Source: Rossellomorea vietnamensis (lineage in GTDB: Bacteria > Bacillota > Bacilli > Bacillales > Bacillaceae_B). From it: a stretch of DNA of 64,000 nucleotides. This document shows, one piece after another, positions 52,304 to 61,390 of the stretch (its first letter is position 1; each line of letters starts with the position of its first letter). The DNA lies in NCBI RefSeq assembly GCF_025398035.1, contig NZ_CP104558.1, forward strand, positions 1,798,001 to 1,862,000. The letters are read 5' to 3'. The position numbers were made by a program, and so were the translations under genes. The notes below the pieces were generated by a model. The model was not told the origin of the DNA and ran no database searches. It saw nothing but the letters and a program-made list of their open reading frames with translations.

Positions 52304-53095
52304 TTACGCCTCCTCTATCCAATCATTAAGGTTTTCCCGGACAAATGCGATATCCTTCTGGTAATGTTCCACATGCCCTTCTTTTATCATCTTTTGAAAA
52401 GCAGGGTCCCCTTCCCGTGCTTTCCGGTGGATGGTTTGACATATAGCTTCCAATCGACGAAGGACCATCTGAAGATCTTCCATTCCAAAATCAATACCAT
52501 ACGATTCAAAGAACCGTTTCACCCGCTCTTTGATCCTCGCTGCATCCCGCTCCCGGTCGTAATGCATAGCGTCACCCGTTTCTGAATAACGGACACGGCT
52601 CAAGGGTACACAGGTGTACAGGGTATAGGCAATGTCCCACCGTCTTGGACCGGGTCCTGCCACGTCGAAATCGATGATTCCTACAGGATGTTGTTTGTTG
52701 AAAATGATGTTGTATATGGCGAAGTCATTGTGACATAACACCTCAAAGGGTTCTGGCGTGAGATCGATCGGTTCCCAGCCGTCGTCGATGGGGAAATCGC
52801 TCACGGCGTCATGATAGTGCCTGAGCATCTCCGCGATACCGCTAAGCACCTCATCTGACCACATATATTCCTTTAAAGGATAATTCCCCGCTTCCCCTTC
52901 TATGAACGATAAGATTTCCCTGCCTTTCTCATCGAGGCCGAGAAACGCCGGTGAGTGCTGGAATCCTTTCTTTTCGAGATGGTTCAGAAGCTTGTGAATC
53001 CGGGCGCTCTCAGGCTTCAGTTCCCGACGGACTGTATTTCCAGAACGGTAGACGGTCGAGACATTCCCGCCGGTTAGTTTTTCTTCATGTGACAT
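52304..53095 (-). CDS. Aminoglycoside phosphotransferase-family (APH) protein
   Basis: 263 residues, protein-kinase-like fold. Catalytic loop CHNDFAIYNIIF (HxD...N) and metal-binding GIIDFDVAGPGPR are clear. Phosphorylates a small hydroxylated compound; not necessarily an antibiotic. Abuts the GyrI-like gene. Preceded by the TTTGAAATAATTGG motif. Confidence 0.88.
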   Translation of the reverse strand: MSHEEKLTGGNVSTVYRSGNTVRRELKPESARIHKLLNHLEKKGFQHSPAFLGLDEKGREILSFIEGEAGNYPLKEYMWSDEVLSGIAEMLRHYHDAVSDFPIDDGWEPIDLTPEPFEVLCHNDFAIYNIIFNKQHPVGIIDFDVAGPGPRRWDIAYTLYTCVPLSRVRYSETGDAMHYDRERDAARIKERVKRFFESYGIDFGMEDLQMVLRRLEAICQTIHRKAREGDPAFQKMIKEGHVEHYQKDIAFVRENLNDWIEEA

Positions 53096-53132
53096 AAGCT
53101 ACCCCCCATGAAACCAATTTGATCCTACAATC

Positions 53133-53146
53133 CCAATTATTTCAAA
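53133..53146 (-). promoter_or_regulatory. TTTGAAATAATTGG motif upstream of the APH gene
   Basis: Exact minus-strand 14-mer, 37 bases before the APH start codon. Confidence 0.4.
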
Positions 53147-53181
53147 ACTCAAACCATTTCACAATCCCCTACTCGCTTCCA

Positions 53182-53206
53182 TGAAAAAACCTCTCGTTTT
53201 CACAAG
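53182..53206 (-). terminator. Terminator of the 53211 sensor kinase gene
   Basis: Minus strand CCTCT-N10-AGAGG followed by six T residues. Confidence 0.75.
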
Positions 53207-53210
53207 AGGA

Positions 53211-54941
53211 TCAGCTTTTCTTCGGCAAGAGGAGCGTGACGGTCGTTCCCCAGCCTACTTTACTTTTCACGGACATTTCTCCGTTGTAGTCATTCATGAG
53301 CTTGAAGCATATGGTGAGGCCGATGCCGGTCCCTTTTTCTTTATTGGTGAAGTAAGGTTCCCCGATCCGGGCGAGGCGCTTCTTGGAAATGCCTTTCCCG
53401 TTGTCGATGATCCGGACCCGGATACACTCATTTGTCTGATCTAGCTTGATTTTAATCTTGCCTTTTTCCTCGACGGCTTCAAGACTGTTCTTGATCGTAT
53501 TGAGGAGCACCTGTTTGAAGTGAGATTCATGAAAGGCAACCAGGGTGTCGGACGGAAGTGTGCTCGACATGTAGATCCTTTTATTCTGCTCCGCCGCAAC
53601 AGCGTCGAACAGGATCCTGACATGGTTGACTTCATGATGGATATTGAGCTCCATGTCTTCTTCACGGAGGTCGCCATCGTCATTCGCTTCGGGCTTTGCA
53701 AGCAGCAATAGCTCCCTCAACACTTCATTTACCCGATCGATTTCTTCGAGCATGATTCCTTCATACTGACTGTCCACATTCTTTTCTTTCATAAGTTGGA
53801 TGAATCCCCTCACCGTCGTCAGTGGATTTCGGATTTCATGGGCAATGCTTGCGGCGAGTTCCCCGATGACCTTGCTTTTTTCAGTGGAGAGGAGAAGTTG
53901 TTCATTCTGTTTCTGATTGGTGAAGTCGATTCCATAAAACAAGGTGTACAGTTCCTTGTCATGATAGCGCAAGGTCGTGGTGCCCCATTGGATATAGTGG
54001 ACTTCACCATTGATGCGGGTCAGCTTCTGCAATTCACCGCGTGTGATTTTCAACTGATGTGCCTTCAGGAAGTTGGAAAATGTCATGCCCATCATCTGTT
54101 CTCCGGATATCAACAATAAGGCACAGATGGAATGATTGATCTTCACGATCCGATTCTCTTTATCCAGTACAACCAGATAGTTTGGGTTGATATTCATGAT
54201 TTCTTCCAACAGATTGCTTTGTTTCACGAGACTGTCATTCGCCACATTCAGCTGTTCCGATTGCATTTGGAAGAAGCCGAGAAACAGGAGGATGGCGACA
54301 AGGATGGAATTGAAGCTTGAGAAATATAAAGGCAGCACACCAAATCCGCTGATGACCCCGTTTAAGAAAACAAAGAAGGAGCCAAACACAAGCTTGGAAT
54401 AAAAAAGACGGAAAAAGGCGTCATGTAGCTTTAATGTAAGGCCAAGAAGGAAAAACGTGTGAACAAATACCAATAACACATTAATGATGAAAGTAGAGTT
54501 AAGCATCCCATACACGGGAATGAAATGAGAAGGGGCGAACGCCGTTTCCGGAACGAGCGCATACGAGGTGACTCCGATCTTAGTGAAGTTTATCCCGTAT
54601 ACAATGAGACTGAATCCAACGAGGAACAGGAGCACCGCTTTATTAAAGAACATGTGATATTTCCTTAATTCATCATGCCTTTCTACAAGATAGTACGCAA
54701 AATAATACATGACCGGCATGATCAGAATTGGGCCGATCCGGAAGAGCCTGAACGCATGATCGATCAATTCTGGAGAAAAATAGTCATTGGCATATAAAAA
54801 GGCAATATCAATCTGCCATAAACATAATAGAAATAAAAATATGGATAGGGCTTTGCTTAAGGTGGATGTTGAATAGAATAATAGCGATCCTGAAATGATG
54901 ACAGGAATGAATGAAATGGCAACTAACAGAACAAACTCCAT
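53211..54941 (-). CDS. Orphan membrane sensor histidine kinase with PAS domain
   Basis: 576 residues: seven-helix N-terminal region (about 1-225), PAS domain (about 240-350), HisKA with SIAHEIRNP (His368) and HATPase_c with NSLEAVEEKG, DNGKGI and GTGIGL. No response regulator nearby, so the partner is elsewhere, possibly Spo0F. Start at 54939-54941 after GGGGAGAGG. A 300-base upstream gap holds candidate RNA structure. Confidence 0.9.
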   Translation of the reverse strand: MEFVLLVAISFIPVIISGSLLFYSTSTLSKALSIFLFLLCLWQIDIAFLYANDYFSPELIDHAFRLFRIGPILIMPVMYYFAYYLVERHDELRKYHMFFNKAVLLFLVGFSLIVYGINFTKIGVTSYALVPETAFAPSHFIPVYGMLNSTFIINVLLVFVHTFFLLGLTLKLHDAFFRLFYSKLVFGSFFVFLNGVISGFGVLPLYFSSFNSILVAILLFLGFFQMQSEQLNVANDSLVKQSNLLEEIMNINPNYLVVLDKENRIVKINHSICALLLISGEQMMGMTFSNFLKAHQLKITRGELQKLTRINGEVHYIQWGTTTLRYHDKELYTLFYGIDFTNQKQNEQLLLSTEKSKVIGELAASIAHEIRNPLTTVRGFIQLMKEKNVDSQYEGIMLEEIDRVNEVLRELLLLAKPEANDDGDLREEDMELNIHHEVNHVRILFDAVAAEQNKRIYMSSTLPSDTLVAFHESHFKQVLLNTIKNSLEAVEEKGKIKIKLDQTNECIRVRIIDNGKGISKKRLARIGEPYFTNKEKGTGIGLTICFKLMNDYNGEMSVKSKVGWGTTVTLLLPKKS

Positions 54942-55248
54942 TAACCTCTCCCCTTTTGCGATGATCATGCAGATGTTGAATCCCTTGTGAGGTAATCACA
55001 TTACGTTTCTGTAACTGAGGGATGCTTTCTTATTTATATCGGATTCCGAACGATCTTGTTGAACAACTTACCTAAATTCCTTCCGGCCCCCATGCAGCTT
55101 AGAAGAAGACGCTTCCATTATTCAGGTAGGCGAATAGACCCACATAATCTATTTTACTGAATTACGAAAGAAAACTATATATATTTCCCTAGTGAATAAA
55201 CGTTACTTTATGGTAAAAAAGGATTATCGTTGGAAAAAATCATATAAA
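54942..55248 (-). other. Gene-free 307-base stretch with possible leader structure
   Basis: No supported gene here. On the minus strand TACCTGAAT (55097-55105 region) can pair with ATTTAGGTA (55070-55078 region) around about 42 bases, followed by small stems TTGTT-c-AACAA, TCGGA-a-TCCGA and GTAAT-GTG-ATTAC. It could be the 5' leader of the kinase gene. No known riboswitch consensus was recognised. Confidence 0.3.
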
Positions 55249-55276
55249 ATCCCGCCTCCATGGAGAGAAGCGGGAT
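55249..55276 (-). terminator. Terminator of the SunI/YesK small-protein operon
   Basis: Minus strand ATCCCGC ... GCGGGAT with an inner CTCCATGGAG palindrome, followed by TTTTAT. Confidence 0.75.
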
Positions 55277-55324
55277 CGTTTAGATGTGGATTTGGGCAAA
55301 CGGCTAATATAGTAGAATCGGGGA

Positions 55325-55402
55325 TCATTTCTTTCTGTCCTTCAGAAACGATACAGCAATGGCTGCAATGACATCACCAATCGCCGTCAAGAGTGCCATC
55401 AT
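55325..55402 (-). CDS. 25-residue hydrophobic peptide at the end of the SunI/YesK operon
   Basis: Reads MMALLTAIGDVIAAIAVSF then LKDRKK. One hydrophobic helix with a basic tail, the pattern of small membrane peptides. Its ATG overlaps the YesK-like stop (ATGA), with a GGATGGGG site inside the preceding gene, so it is translationally coupled. Could be a regulatory or toxin-like micropeptide; no homology can be claimed. Confidence 0.45.
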   Translation of the reverse strand: MMALLTAIGDVIAAIAVSFLKDRKK

Positions 55403-55677
55403 CCACTCACCCCATCCTTTTTCTTAACGAACGGGCTGATAGCCGTTCCGATCGCTAGACCAAGAAACGCAGCAATGGCATAGAAACCGATGGCCATCCC
55501 GTCCCAGCCTCCGACCATGAAGATACTGTATAGAATGGTACTGAGACAGACCAAGCCCAATAGTGCAGACAAACTGAATACGATATGATTACGGGTAAAC
55601 CTGGCGATCAAAACAATCAGACATGCTGAAATGACAAAAAGCATGATGATTGGCAGCCATCCCTCTAACATCAACAT
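55399..55677 (-). CDS. YesK-like membrane protein
   Basis: 92 residues, three helices; GGWDGMAIGFYAIAAFLGLAIGT is typical of the YesK family. Within a four-gene operon of small proteins headed by a SunI-like gene. Function unknown; such proteins cluster with bacteriocin immunity genes. Confidence 0.7.
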   Translation of the reverse strand: MLMLEGWLPIIMLFVISACLIVLIARFTRNHIVFSLSALLGLVCLSTILYSIFMVGGWDGMAIGFYAIAAFLGLAIGTAISPFVKKKDGVSG

Positions 55678-55691
55678 ATTGCCACCCCCTA

Positions 55692-55844
55692 TTAAACTCC
55701 TCTGTTAAACCACCATAAGAAAAAGAGTATCACGGCCACAATAAACCCAAGGAAGGCAACCACATGTTTTCTTTCCGTTTTTTTCTTACCGGAATGAGCA
55801 GCAGCAATACCTCCGGCCAATGGCAAAGAAATGGCGACCCACAT
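55692..55844 (-). CDS. 50-residue small membrane protein
   Basis: ATG 55842-55844 has GGTGGG seven bases upstream. Two hydrophobic parts (MWVAISLPLAGGIAAAH and HVVAFLGFIVAVILFFLWW) flank a KKKTERK loop, a helical hairpin. Between the SunI-like and YesK-like genes with 12- and 14-base gaps. No known family. Confidence 0.6.
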   Translation of the reverse strand: MWVAISLPLAGGIAAAHSGKKKTERKHVVAFLGFIVAVILFFLWWFNRGV

Positions 55845-55856
55845 CCAGAAACCCAC

Positions 55857-56117
55857 CTAACTCGCTTCCATGAATGAGAGAATCTTATCTTTCAATCCAC
55901 CATTGCTCGTATACAGAATATACGTTTCAGAATGGGTCTTGATGACGATTCTGTCTGTGTGTCCATAAGGAAATCCGATTCGGATGGCCATCTTCTCTTC
56001 GCCACCATATGTATCATCCATTAATACATCTTTGATTTGTGAAAGGGGAATGTCAATTTGACTTAACTGCCATTTGATTCGCAGGTTCTCATTGTTCCTC
56101 GATACCTTTACTTCCAT
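55857..56117 (-). CDS. SunI/YnzG-family protein
   Basis: 86 residues matching the SunI N-terminal (bacterial PH-like) domain: MEVKVSRNNENLRIKWQLS, DDTYGGEEKMAIRIGFPYG and TDRIVIKT. SunI gives immunity to sublancin in strains carrying SPbeta; YnzG-type relatives are widespread without a bacteriocin. Unlike SunI it lacks its own membrane segment, which the neighbours supply. ATG 56115-56117 follows GGAG. Confidence 0.8.
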   Translation of the reverse strand: MEVKVSRNNENLRIKWQLSQIDIPLSQIKDVLMDDTYGGEEKMAIRIGFPYGHTDRIVIKTHSETYILYTSNGGLKDKILSFMEAS

Positions 56118-56185
56118 TCTGATCACTCCTATCTATCTATACATATTTCTACGAGATAAGGATACAGAAGGTTTCAAATTTCTTC

Positions 56186-56605
56186 CTATTTCAAACTTGA
56201 CGCCTCTTTCTTCCTCTTGTTTTCAGGTTGCTTTAACCAGTACCGTACCCCTTTTCCAGCCAGCGGTTCGTCATTATACCGCGGGATTACGTGCAGGTGG
56301 CAGTGGAAGATGAACTGATTGGATACCTCTCCGACATTCCATCCAAGGGTATAGCCGTCTGGTGAAAACGTTTCATCTAAATATGTCTTTGCTTTTTGTA
56401 ATAATTCGTATGTATCGTTCCATTCTTTCTCTGTTAACTCGAAAGCATTTGCGTGATGACTTCTCGGCACAATCACGCCGGACCCCTCCAGTACATCCTG
56501 GTGCTTGTTATGCTGCAGGAAATAGCAGGATTCATTTTCGAATACGATGTTTTGGTCTTTGTCCTTTTCCGGATGGCAGAATGGACAGGTTTCTTGATTG
56601 GTCAT
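56186..56605 (-). CDS. HIT-family protein
   Basis: 139 residues; HIT motif HCHLHVIPR with the nucleophilic His, and CPFC near the N-terminus as a zinc site. Nucleotide hydrolase or transferase. The TTTGAAATAATTGG motif is 46 bases upstream. Confidence 0.9.
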   Translation of the reverse strand: MTNQETCPFCHPEKDKDQNIVFENESCYFLQHNKHQDVLEGSGVIVPRSHHANAFELTEKEWNDTYELLQKAKTYLDETFSPDGYTLGWNVGEVSNQFIFHCHLHVIPRYNDEPLAGKGVRYWLKQPENKRKKEASSLK

Positions 56606-56651
56606 GTGTTTTCTCCTTCTATATAAATTTGCGATACTCTAACCTCTCCTT

Positions 56652-56665
56652 CCAATTATTTCAAA
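56652..56665 (-). promoter_or_regulatory. TTTGAAATAATTGG motif upstream of the HIT gene
   Basis: Exact minus-strand 14-mer. Confidence 0.4.
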
Positions 56666-56865
56666 CCCCCCTTCCTTTGACAACCCAAATCCCAGTAGTG
56701 ACACTCATTTTGCTTTACTGTTCATTTTTGCAAAAACACCCCATACAAACTCTACACAGTGAAACCCCTTTCATTACTGGTTAAATGCCTATATACTAGA
56801 CTCATAAGATGATCATCTACTAAACAAGAATATAAATATGCAAAATTAATCAGAGGAGGATCCTC

Positions 56866-58965
56866 ATGGTATTGGATAAAAGACGTGCACACTTATTATC
56901 CATCATTCAGCATTCGCCCGATCCGGTCCCGACGAAGGAACTGGTTGCCAGAATGAACCTGTCCCAAAGGACCATTTATTACGATCTTGATCAGATCAAC
57001 AGCTGGCTGAGGACGGAAGGCTTGGAACCGATTGAAAGTCAGCATGGAAAAGGGTTGTTTTTGCCCCCTGATTCGAAATCGAAGTTGATGATTTCGAAGG
57101 ATCAGAGTTTTGAAGATTGGCAGTATCAGTTATCGAAAGAAGAACGCGAAGTCCTCATTAAAGCCTCGATCCTCTTGGAGGAACAGGATGCGTCGATGCA
57201 GCGGTTCATGGATCTTACGAGCATGAGCCGGGGAACGATCGCGAAGGTGATTAAAGACATCAAGAAGGAATTTCGTGAAGCAGGACTCCAACTTTATTAC
57301 AAAAAAGGATCAGGCTACCGGTTGAAGGGTCCCGAAGAGGCAAAGCGAACGATGCTTTCCACGATCCTCGCCACCATCTTCTCGCACCACGATTGGCAGA
57401 ATGTCCGGAATGAGGTTCACAAGATGATCCAGCCGGAAGCCGATACGTGGTCACAGGAAACCGAGCAAAGACGCCTGGTGAGGGAAATTCTTTATGAAGC
57501 GGAAAAGGAATTGGGATTGACGCTGACGGATGAAATGGTCGAGATCCTGTCGCTTCAGATCCTGATGATCATGAAGCGGATAGAACTGCAAAAGTATATC
57601 TCGGTGCCTGACGAGGAGAAAGAAGTCTTGAGGCAGACGGAAGCCTACCGGGCAGCCCTTCATATCACAAATAAGCTGGACGTCGCTTTTCCGGATGATG
57701 AGGTTTGCTTCATCACGATGAACCTGCTCGGATCGAAAGTCCAGCAGGATAATTTCAACCGCTATACGGAACAGGAATTGTCAGGGCTGAAGGAAGTCGT
57801 TCAACGGATGATCCATGATTTCCAGCTTTACTCCTGTGTTGTATTCGATGACAAACAGGGACTGGAGGAAAACCTGATCTCCCATATCAAACCGACGTTT
57901 TACCGGCTCAAGTACGGGCTCTCGATTGCGAATGATCTGGCTGACAGCATTCAAACGACGTACCCTGACATCTTTCACCTGACAAAGCGGGTGATGAGAC
58001 ATCTGGAACTCTATGTCGGAAAAGCGGTACCCGATGAAGAGGCAGCCTATATCACCCTGCATTTCGGAGGATGGTTGACGAAAGAGAAGAAAAAGGTCGA
58101 GACGAAGTTCAAAGCCCTGATCGTCTGTGAAAACGGGATCGGGACATCCAATATGCTCCGGACCCAGCTCGAGAATCTGATTGCCGGGCTCAATGTCATC
58201 ACGACGCTCTCCATGAGGGACTATCGAACGAACGAGTATGAGGCGGATATTATTTTTTCTACCAACTATATAAAAGAAAAAGACATTCCCGTCATCCATG
58301 TGCCCGCCATTCTGACGAATTCGGAAAAGGAACGGGTCATGCAGCGGATGAATGAGCTTTTCGACTCGAAGCCGTCCGAAAAGAACCGGACCGAACTTCT
58401 GATGGATGTGATCAAGCGTCACGCGACCATCCATGAAGAAGCCGCATTAAAAAGAGAACTGGTCCAGCTTTTAGAACAAACTACTCCCACGATAAAGGAG
58501 CTCAGAAAGCCTATGCTTAATGAATTACTGACAGAACAGACGATCCAGCTGAAAGACCGTGTCACGGATTGGGAGGAAGCCATCAAGGTGGCAAGCCAGC
58601 CCCTTGTCGACCAACAAGCGATCCGACCGGATTACGTGGAGGCGATGATCACGAACGTGAAGGAATTGGGTCCTTATATCGTCATCGCACCGAATATCGC
58701 AATCCCCCACGCACGTCCTGAAACAGGAGTCGAACAGCTGGGGATGAGCTTCCTGCGACTCGAGGAACCGGTTTATTTTTCCGAAAAAGAAAAGCATCGC
58801 GCTCAGCTCATCATTGTGCTTGCGGCAATCGATAATCAAACGCACTTAAAGGCACTCTCACAGCTTACAGAACTATTATCAAATGAAGGCAATGTAGAAA
58901 AGTTGATCGTAGCAAACGATCAAGAAACCGTCATTGAATTAATCAATCAAACTGTAGAAGTATAA
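56866..58965 (+). CDS. PRD-containing PTS transcriptional regulator (BglG/MtlR/UlaR type)
   Basis: 699 residues: HTH_11 (1-60), a second HTH/M-trans region, two PRD domains (about 190-400) with regulatory His, an EIIB-like domain with Cys421 in VCENGIGTSNM, and an EIIA-like domain (about 550-695) with His615 in IPHARPE. Activates PTS genes and is controlled by phosphorylation from HPr and the EIIs. It immediately precedes ulaB and ulaA and so likely controls them. Confidence 0.92.
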   Translation: MVLDKRRAHLLSIIQHSPDPVPTKELVARMNLSQRTIYYDLDQINSWLRTEGLEPIESQHGKGLFLPPDSKSKLMISKDQSFEDWQYQLSKEEREVLIKASILLEEQDASMQRFMDLTSMSRGTIAKVIKDIKKEFREAGLQLYYKKGSGYRLKGPEEAKRTMLSTILATIFSHHDWQNVRNEVHKMIQPEADTWSQETEQRRLVREILYEAEKELGLTLTDEMVEILSLQILMIMKRIELQKYISVPDEEKEVLRQTEAYRAALHITNKLDVAFPDDEVCFITMNLLGSKVQQDNFNRYTEQELSGLKEVVQRMIHDFQLYSCVVFDDKQGLEENLISHIKPTFYRLKYGLSIANDLADSIQTTYPDIFHLTKRVMRHLELYVGKAVPDEEAAYITLHFGGWLTKEKKKVETKFKALIVCENGIGTSNMLRTQLENLIAGLNVITTLSMRDYRTNEYEADIIFSTNYIKEKDIPVIHVPAILTNSEKERVMQRMNELFDSKPSEKNRTELLMDVIKRHATIHEEAALKRELVQLLEQTTPTIKELRKPMLNELLTEQTIQLKDRVTDWEEAIKVASQPLVDQQAIRPDYVEAMITNVKELGPYIVIAPNIAIPHARPETGVEQLGMSFLRLEEPVYFSEKEKHRAQLIIVLAAIDNQTHLKALSQLTELLSNEGNVEKLIVANDQETVIELINQTVEV

Positions 58966-58984
58966 ATTTGAGGAGGAAATCAAA

Positions 58985-59251
58985 ATGAAAAAAGTATTAG
59001 TGGTATGTGGAAACGGATTAGGAAGCAGCATGATCGTAGAAATGAACGTAAAAGCAGCATTGAAGGATATGGGGAAAGAAGCAGAAGTATCCCACACGGA
59101 TTTGACAACAGCCAAGACGGAACAAGCGGATCTATTCCTCGGTTCTGAAGATATCGTCGAGAGCCTTGAAGATGGCCGTAAAAATGTAGTGAAATTGAAG
59201 AACCTGATGGACAAGAACGAACTTCGCGCAGCATTGGAACAAAATATCTAG
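58985..59251 (+). CDS. ulaB: PTS system IIB component, ascorbate type
   Basis: 88 residues; phospho-Cys8 in VVCGNGLGSSM. The fold and length match UlaB/SgaB. Accepts phosphate from an EIIA and passes it to ascorbate (or related substrate) bound by IIC. 19 bases after the regulator. Possibly the regulator's EIIA domain or a distant gene supplies IIA. Confidence 0.88.
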   Translation: MKKVLVVCGNGLGSSMIVEMNVKAALKDMGKEAEVSHTDLTTAKTEQADLFLGSEDIVESLEDGRKNVVKLKNLMDKNELRAALEQNI

Positions 59252-59280
59252 TCCACTTTTAAAAAGAAGGAGCGATACAC

Positions 59281-60648
59281 ATGATTGATATCATAATGAA
59301 GGATATACTCGGTACACCTGCAATCCTTGTCGGTCTATTCGCCTTAATCGGGCTCCTCATCCAGCGCAAGAATTCAGGGGATGTCGTGTCCGGAACCCTC
59401 AAAACGGTCATGGGCTTCGTCATCCTCGGGGCGGGTGCGAATGTACTCGTCCAGTCCCTTGGGCAGTTCAGCAGCATGTTCAACCACGCCTTCGAAGTCG
59501 ACGGGGTCATCCCGAACAACGAAGCGATCGTGGCTCTTGCCCAGGAGAGCTTCGGTACGGAAACAGCGATGATCATGTTGTTCGGTATGGTGGTCAATAT
59601 TCTGATTGCACGATTCAGTCCTTTTAAATACATTTTCTTAACCGGACATCATACCATGTTCATGGCCTGCATGATCGCCGTTATCCTGACGACCGGTGGA
59701 TTCACGGGAGTACCGTTGATCGTTCTTGGTTCGATCATCCTTGGGGCATTGATGGTCCTGTCTCCAGCGATGCTTCAGCCGTTCACTCGCAAAGTCACGG
59801 GTTCAGATGATTTTGCCGTCGGTCACTTCGGATCGATCGGGTATTTAGTGTCAGCGATGGTCGGGAAAGCAGTTGGAAAAGGAAGCAAATCGACAGAAGA
59901 AATCAAAGTGCCAAAGTCACTCGGATTCCTTCGCGACACATCCGTTTCCGTTTCCCTGACGATGGTCATCCTGTTCTTCGTCGTAGCTGGCGCAGCCGGT
60001 CCAGCTTTCGTCGAAGGAGAATTAAGCGGAGGACAGAACTTCCTTGTTTTCGCCTTTATGCAAGGGATCACATTCGCTGTTGGTGTGTACATCATTTTAG
60101 CAGGGGTGCGCATGCTCCTTGGTGAAATCGTACCTGCCTTCAAAGGGATCGCGGACAAAGTCGTTCCGAATGCTAAACCCGCCCTTGATTGCCCGGCGAT
60201 CTTCCCATTCGCAGGGAACGCCGTCATCATCGGATTTCTATTCAGCTTCATCGCCGGACTTGTGAGCATGCTTTTCCTTCCACTACTCGGATTGAAGGTC
60301 ATCGTTCCGGGACTCGTCCCCCACTTCTTCACAGGGGCAGCAGCCGGCGTATTCGGTAACGCTACCGGCGGACGCCGCGGTGCCGTCATCGGTTCCATGG
60401 CGAACGGAATCATGATCAGCTTCCTGCCTGCCCTGTTATTACCGGTGTTAAGTTCACTCGGATTCCAGGGAACCACGTTTGGAGATGCAGACTTCGGATT
60501 GGTCGGCATCGTACTTGGTAACCTTGTCAGTCTGATCGAATCCAATATGATGGTATTCGTATCCATCATCGTTCTTCTTGCCGTCCTGTTCTTTATCAGC
60601 TTTAAGTCGAAAGGAACTGGGGAGAAGGAAGAAACAGAAGTAGCGTAA
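59281..60648 (+). CDS. ulaA: PTS system IIC component, ascorbate type (UlaA/SgaT)
   Basis: 455 residues, 11 helices in the UlaA fold: QSLGQFSSMFNHAFEVDGV, GHHTMFMACMIAVIL and CPAIFPFAGNAVIIGF are family features. Ascorbate or related transporter. The last 20 codons are partly repeated at 62110-62177. Its own terminator follows at 60660. Confidence 0.92.
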   Translation: MIDIIMKDILGTPAILVGLFALIGLLIQRKNSGDVVSGTLKTVMGFVILGAGANVLVQSLGQFSSMFNHAFEVDGVIPNNEAIVALAQESFGTETAMIMLFGMVVNILIARFSPFKYIFLTGHHTMFMACMIAVILTTGGFTGVPLIVLGSIILGALMVLSPAMLQPFTRKVTGSDDFAVGHFGSIGYLVSAMVGKAVGKGSKSTEEIKVPKSLGFLRDTSVSVSLTMVILFFVVAGAAGPAFVEGELSGGQNFLVFAFMQGITFAVGVYIILAGVRMLLGEIVPAFKGIADKVVPNAKPALDCPAIFPFAGNAVIIGFLFSFIAGLVSMLFLPLLGLKVIVPGLVPHFFTGAAAGVFGNATGGRRGAVIGSMANGIMISFLPALLLPVLSSLGFQGTTFGDADFGLVGIVLGNLVSLIESNMMVFVSIIVLLAVLFFISFKSKGTGEKEETEVA

Positions 60649-60659
60649 GATGAATTCAG

Positions 60660-60687
60660 CCACCCGCGAGTTGCGGGTGGTTTTTTT
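60660..60687 (+). terminator. Terminator of the ula operon
   Basis: CCACCCGC-gagtt-GCGGGTGG followed by seven T residues. Confidence 0.92.
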
Positions 60688-60903
60688 CGCTGTGAGACAT
60701 GGGGACAGGTACCGTGGTGTGTGAAATCAATGACAATAGAAAAAAACCATTCTCTAAAGGAAGTTTTTCCTGTAATCTAGTCCTTGAGAAATTTTTACAT
60801 ATTTTTTGTAACGAATGAACGTTTCCCTGGAGTAATAGATGATTAAGTTTTTAAAAGGGTTCATTCTCTTGTGACCAACACTTTGTCGAAAAGGAGGTAA
60901 GAC

Positions 60904-61389
60904 GTGGATAAGGAAGATGTTTATCAAGAATACGCAGATTTTATTTTTAGATACCTAGTAACCCTGACAAATGACGCTCAATCTGCCGAGGAGTTGACTC
61001 AAGAAACATTTTATCAGGCCATTAAGTCCATCGGTCATTTTCGGGAAAACGGAAAAGCCTCGTTTTCCACCTGGCTCTGTTCAATCGCCAAGAACGTTTG
61101 GCTGAAAGAAGTCAATCGTGAAAGGAAGAAGCACCGGTTAGTGGAATCACTAAGTAGTGAACACACTCCTGTTTACAATTTGGAAGAACAATATATTCAA
61201 AACGAAGACAAAGTCCATTTCTTTCAACAGGCTCAACAACTTAGCGAGAAAAAACGCGAACTCCTTTATCTCAGGTTATTGGGGAATTTATCGTTCAAAG
61301 ACATCGGCTCGATATTGGGAGAAACAGAGAATTGGGCAAGAGTCACATTTTATCGTGCCAAACAACAAATAAGAAAGGGTGATCAATAA
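60904..61389 (+). CDS. ECF RNA polymerase sigma factor
   Basis: 161 residues: region 2 (IFRYLVTLTNDAQSAEELTQETFYQAI) and region 4 (LLYLRLLGNLSFKDIGSILGETENWARVTFYRAKQQI). GTG start with AAGGAGG seven bases upstream. Directs RNA polymerase to its regulon when released from the anti-sigma factor encoded next. An ECF-like -35 TGTAAC is upstream, so it may autoregulate. Confidence 0.93.
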   Translation: MDKEDVYQEYADFIFRYLVTLTNDAQSAEELTQETFYQAIKSIGHFRENGKASFSTWLCSIAKNVWLKEVNRERKKHRLVESLSSEHTPVYNLEEQYIQNEDKVHFFQQAQQLSEKKRELLYLRLLGNLSFKDIGSILGETENWARVTFYRAKQQIRKGDQ

Positions 61390-61390
61390 A

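Noticed and set aside
59823-60569. Long minus-strand reading frame opposite ulaA
   Set aside because: Shadow of a highly codon-biased real gene; Thr/Pro/Asn-rich translation with no recognisable domain.
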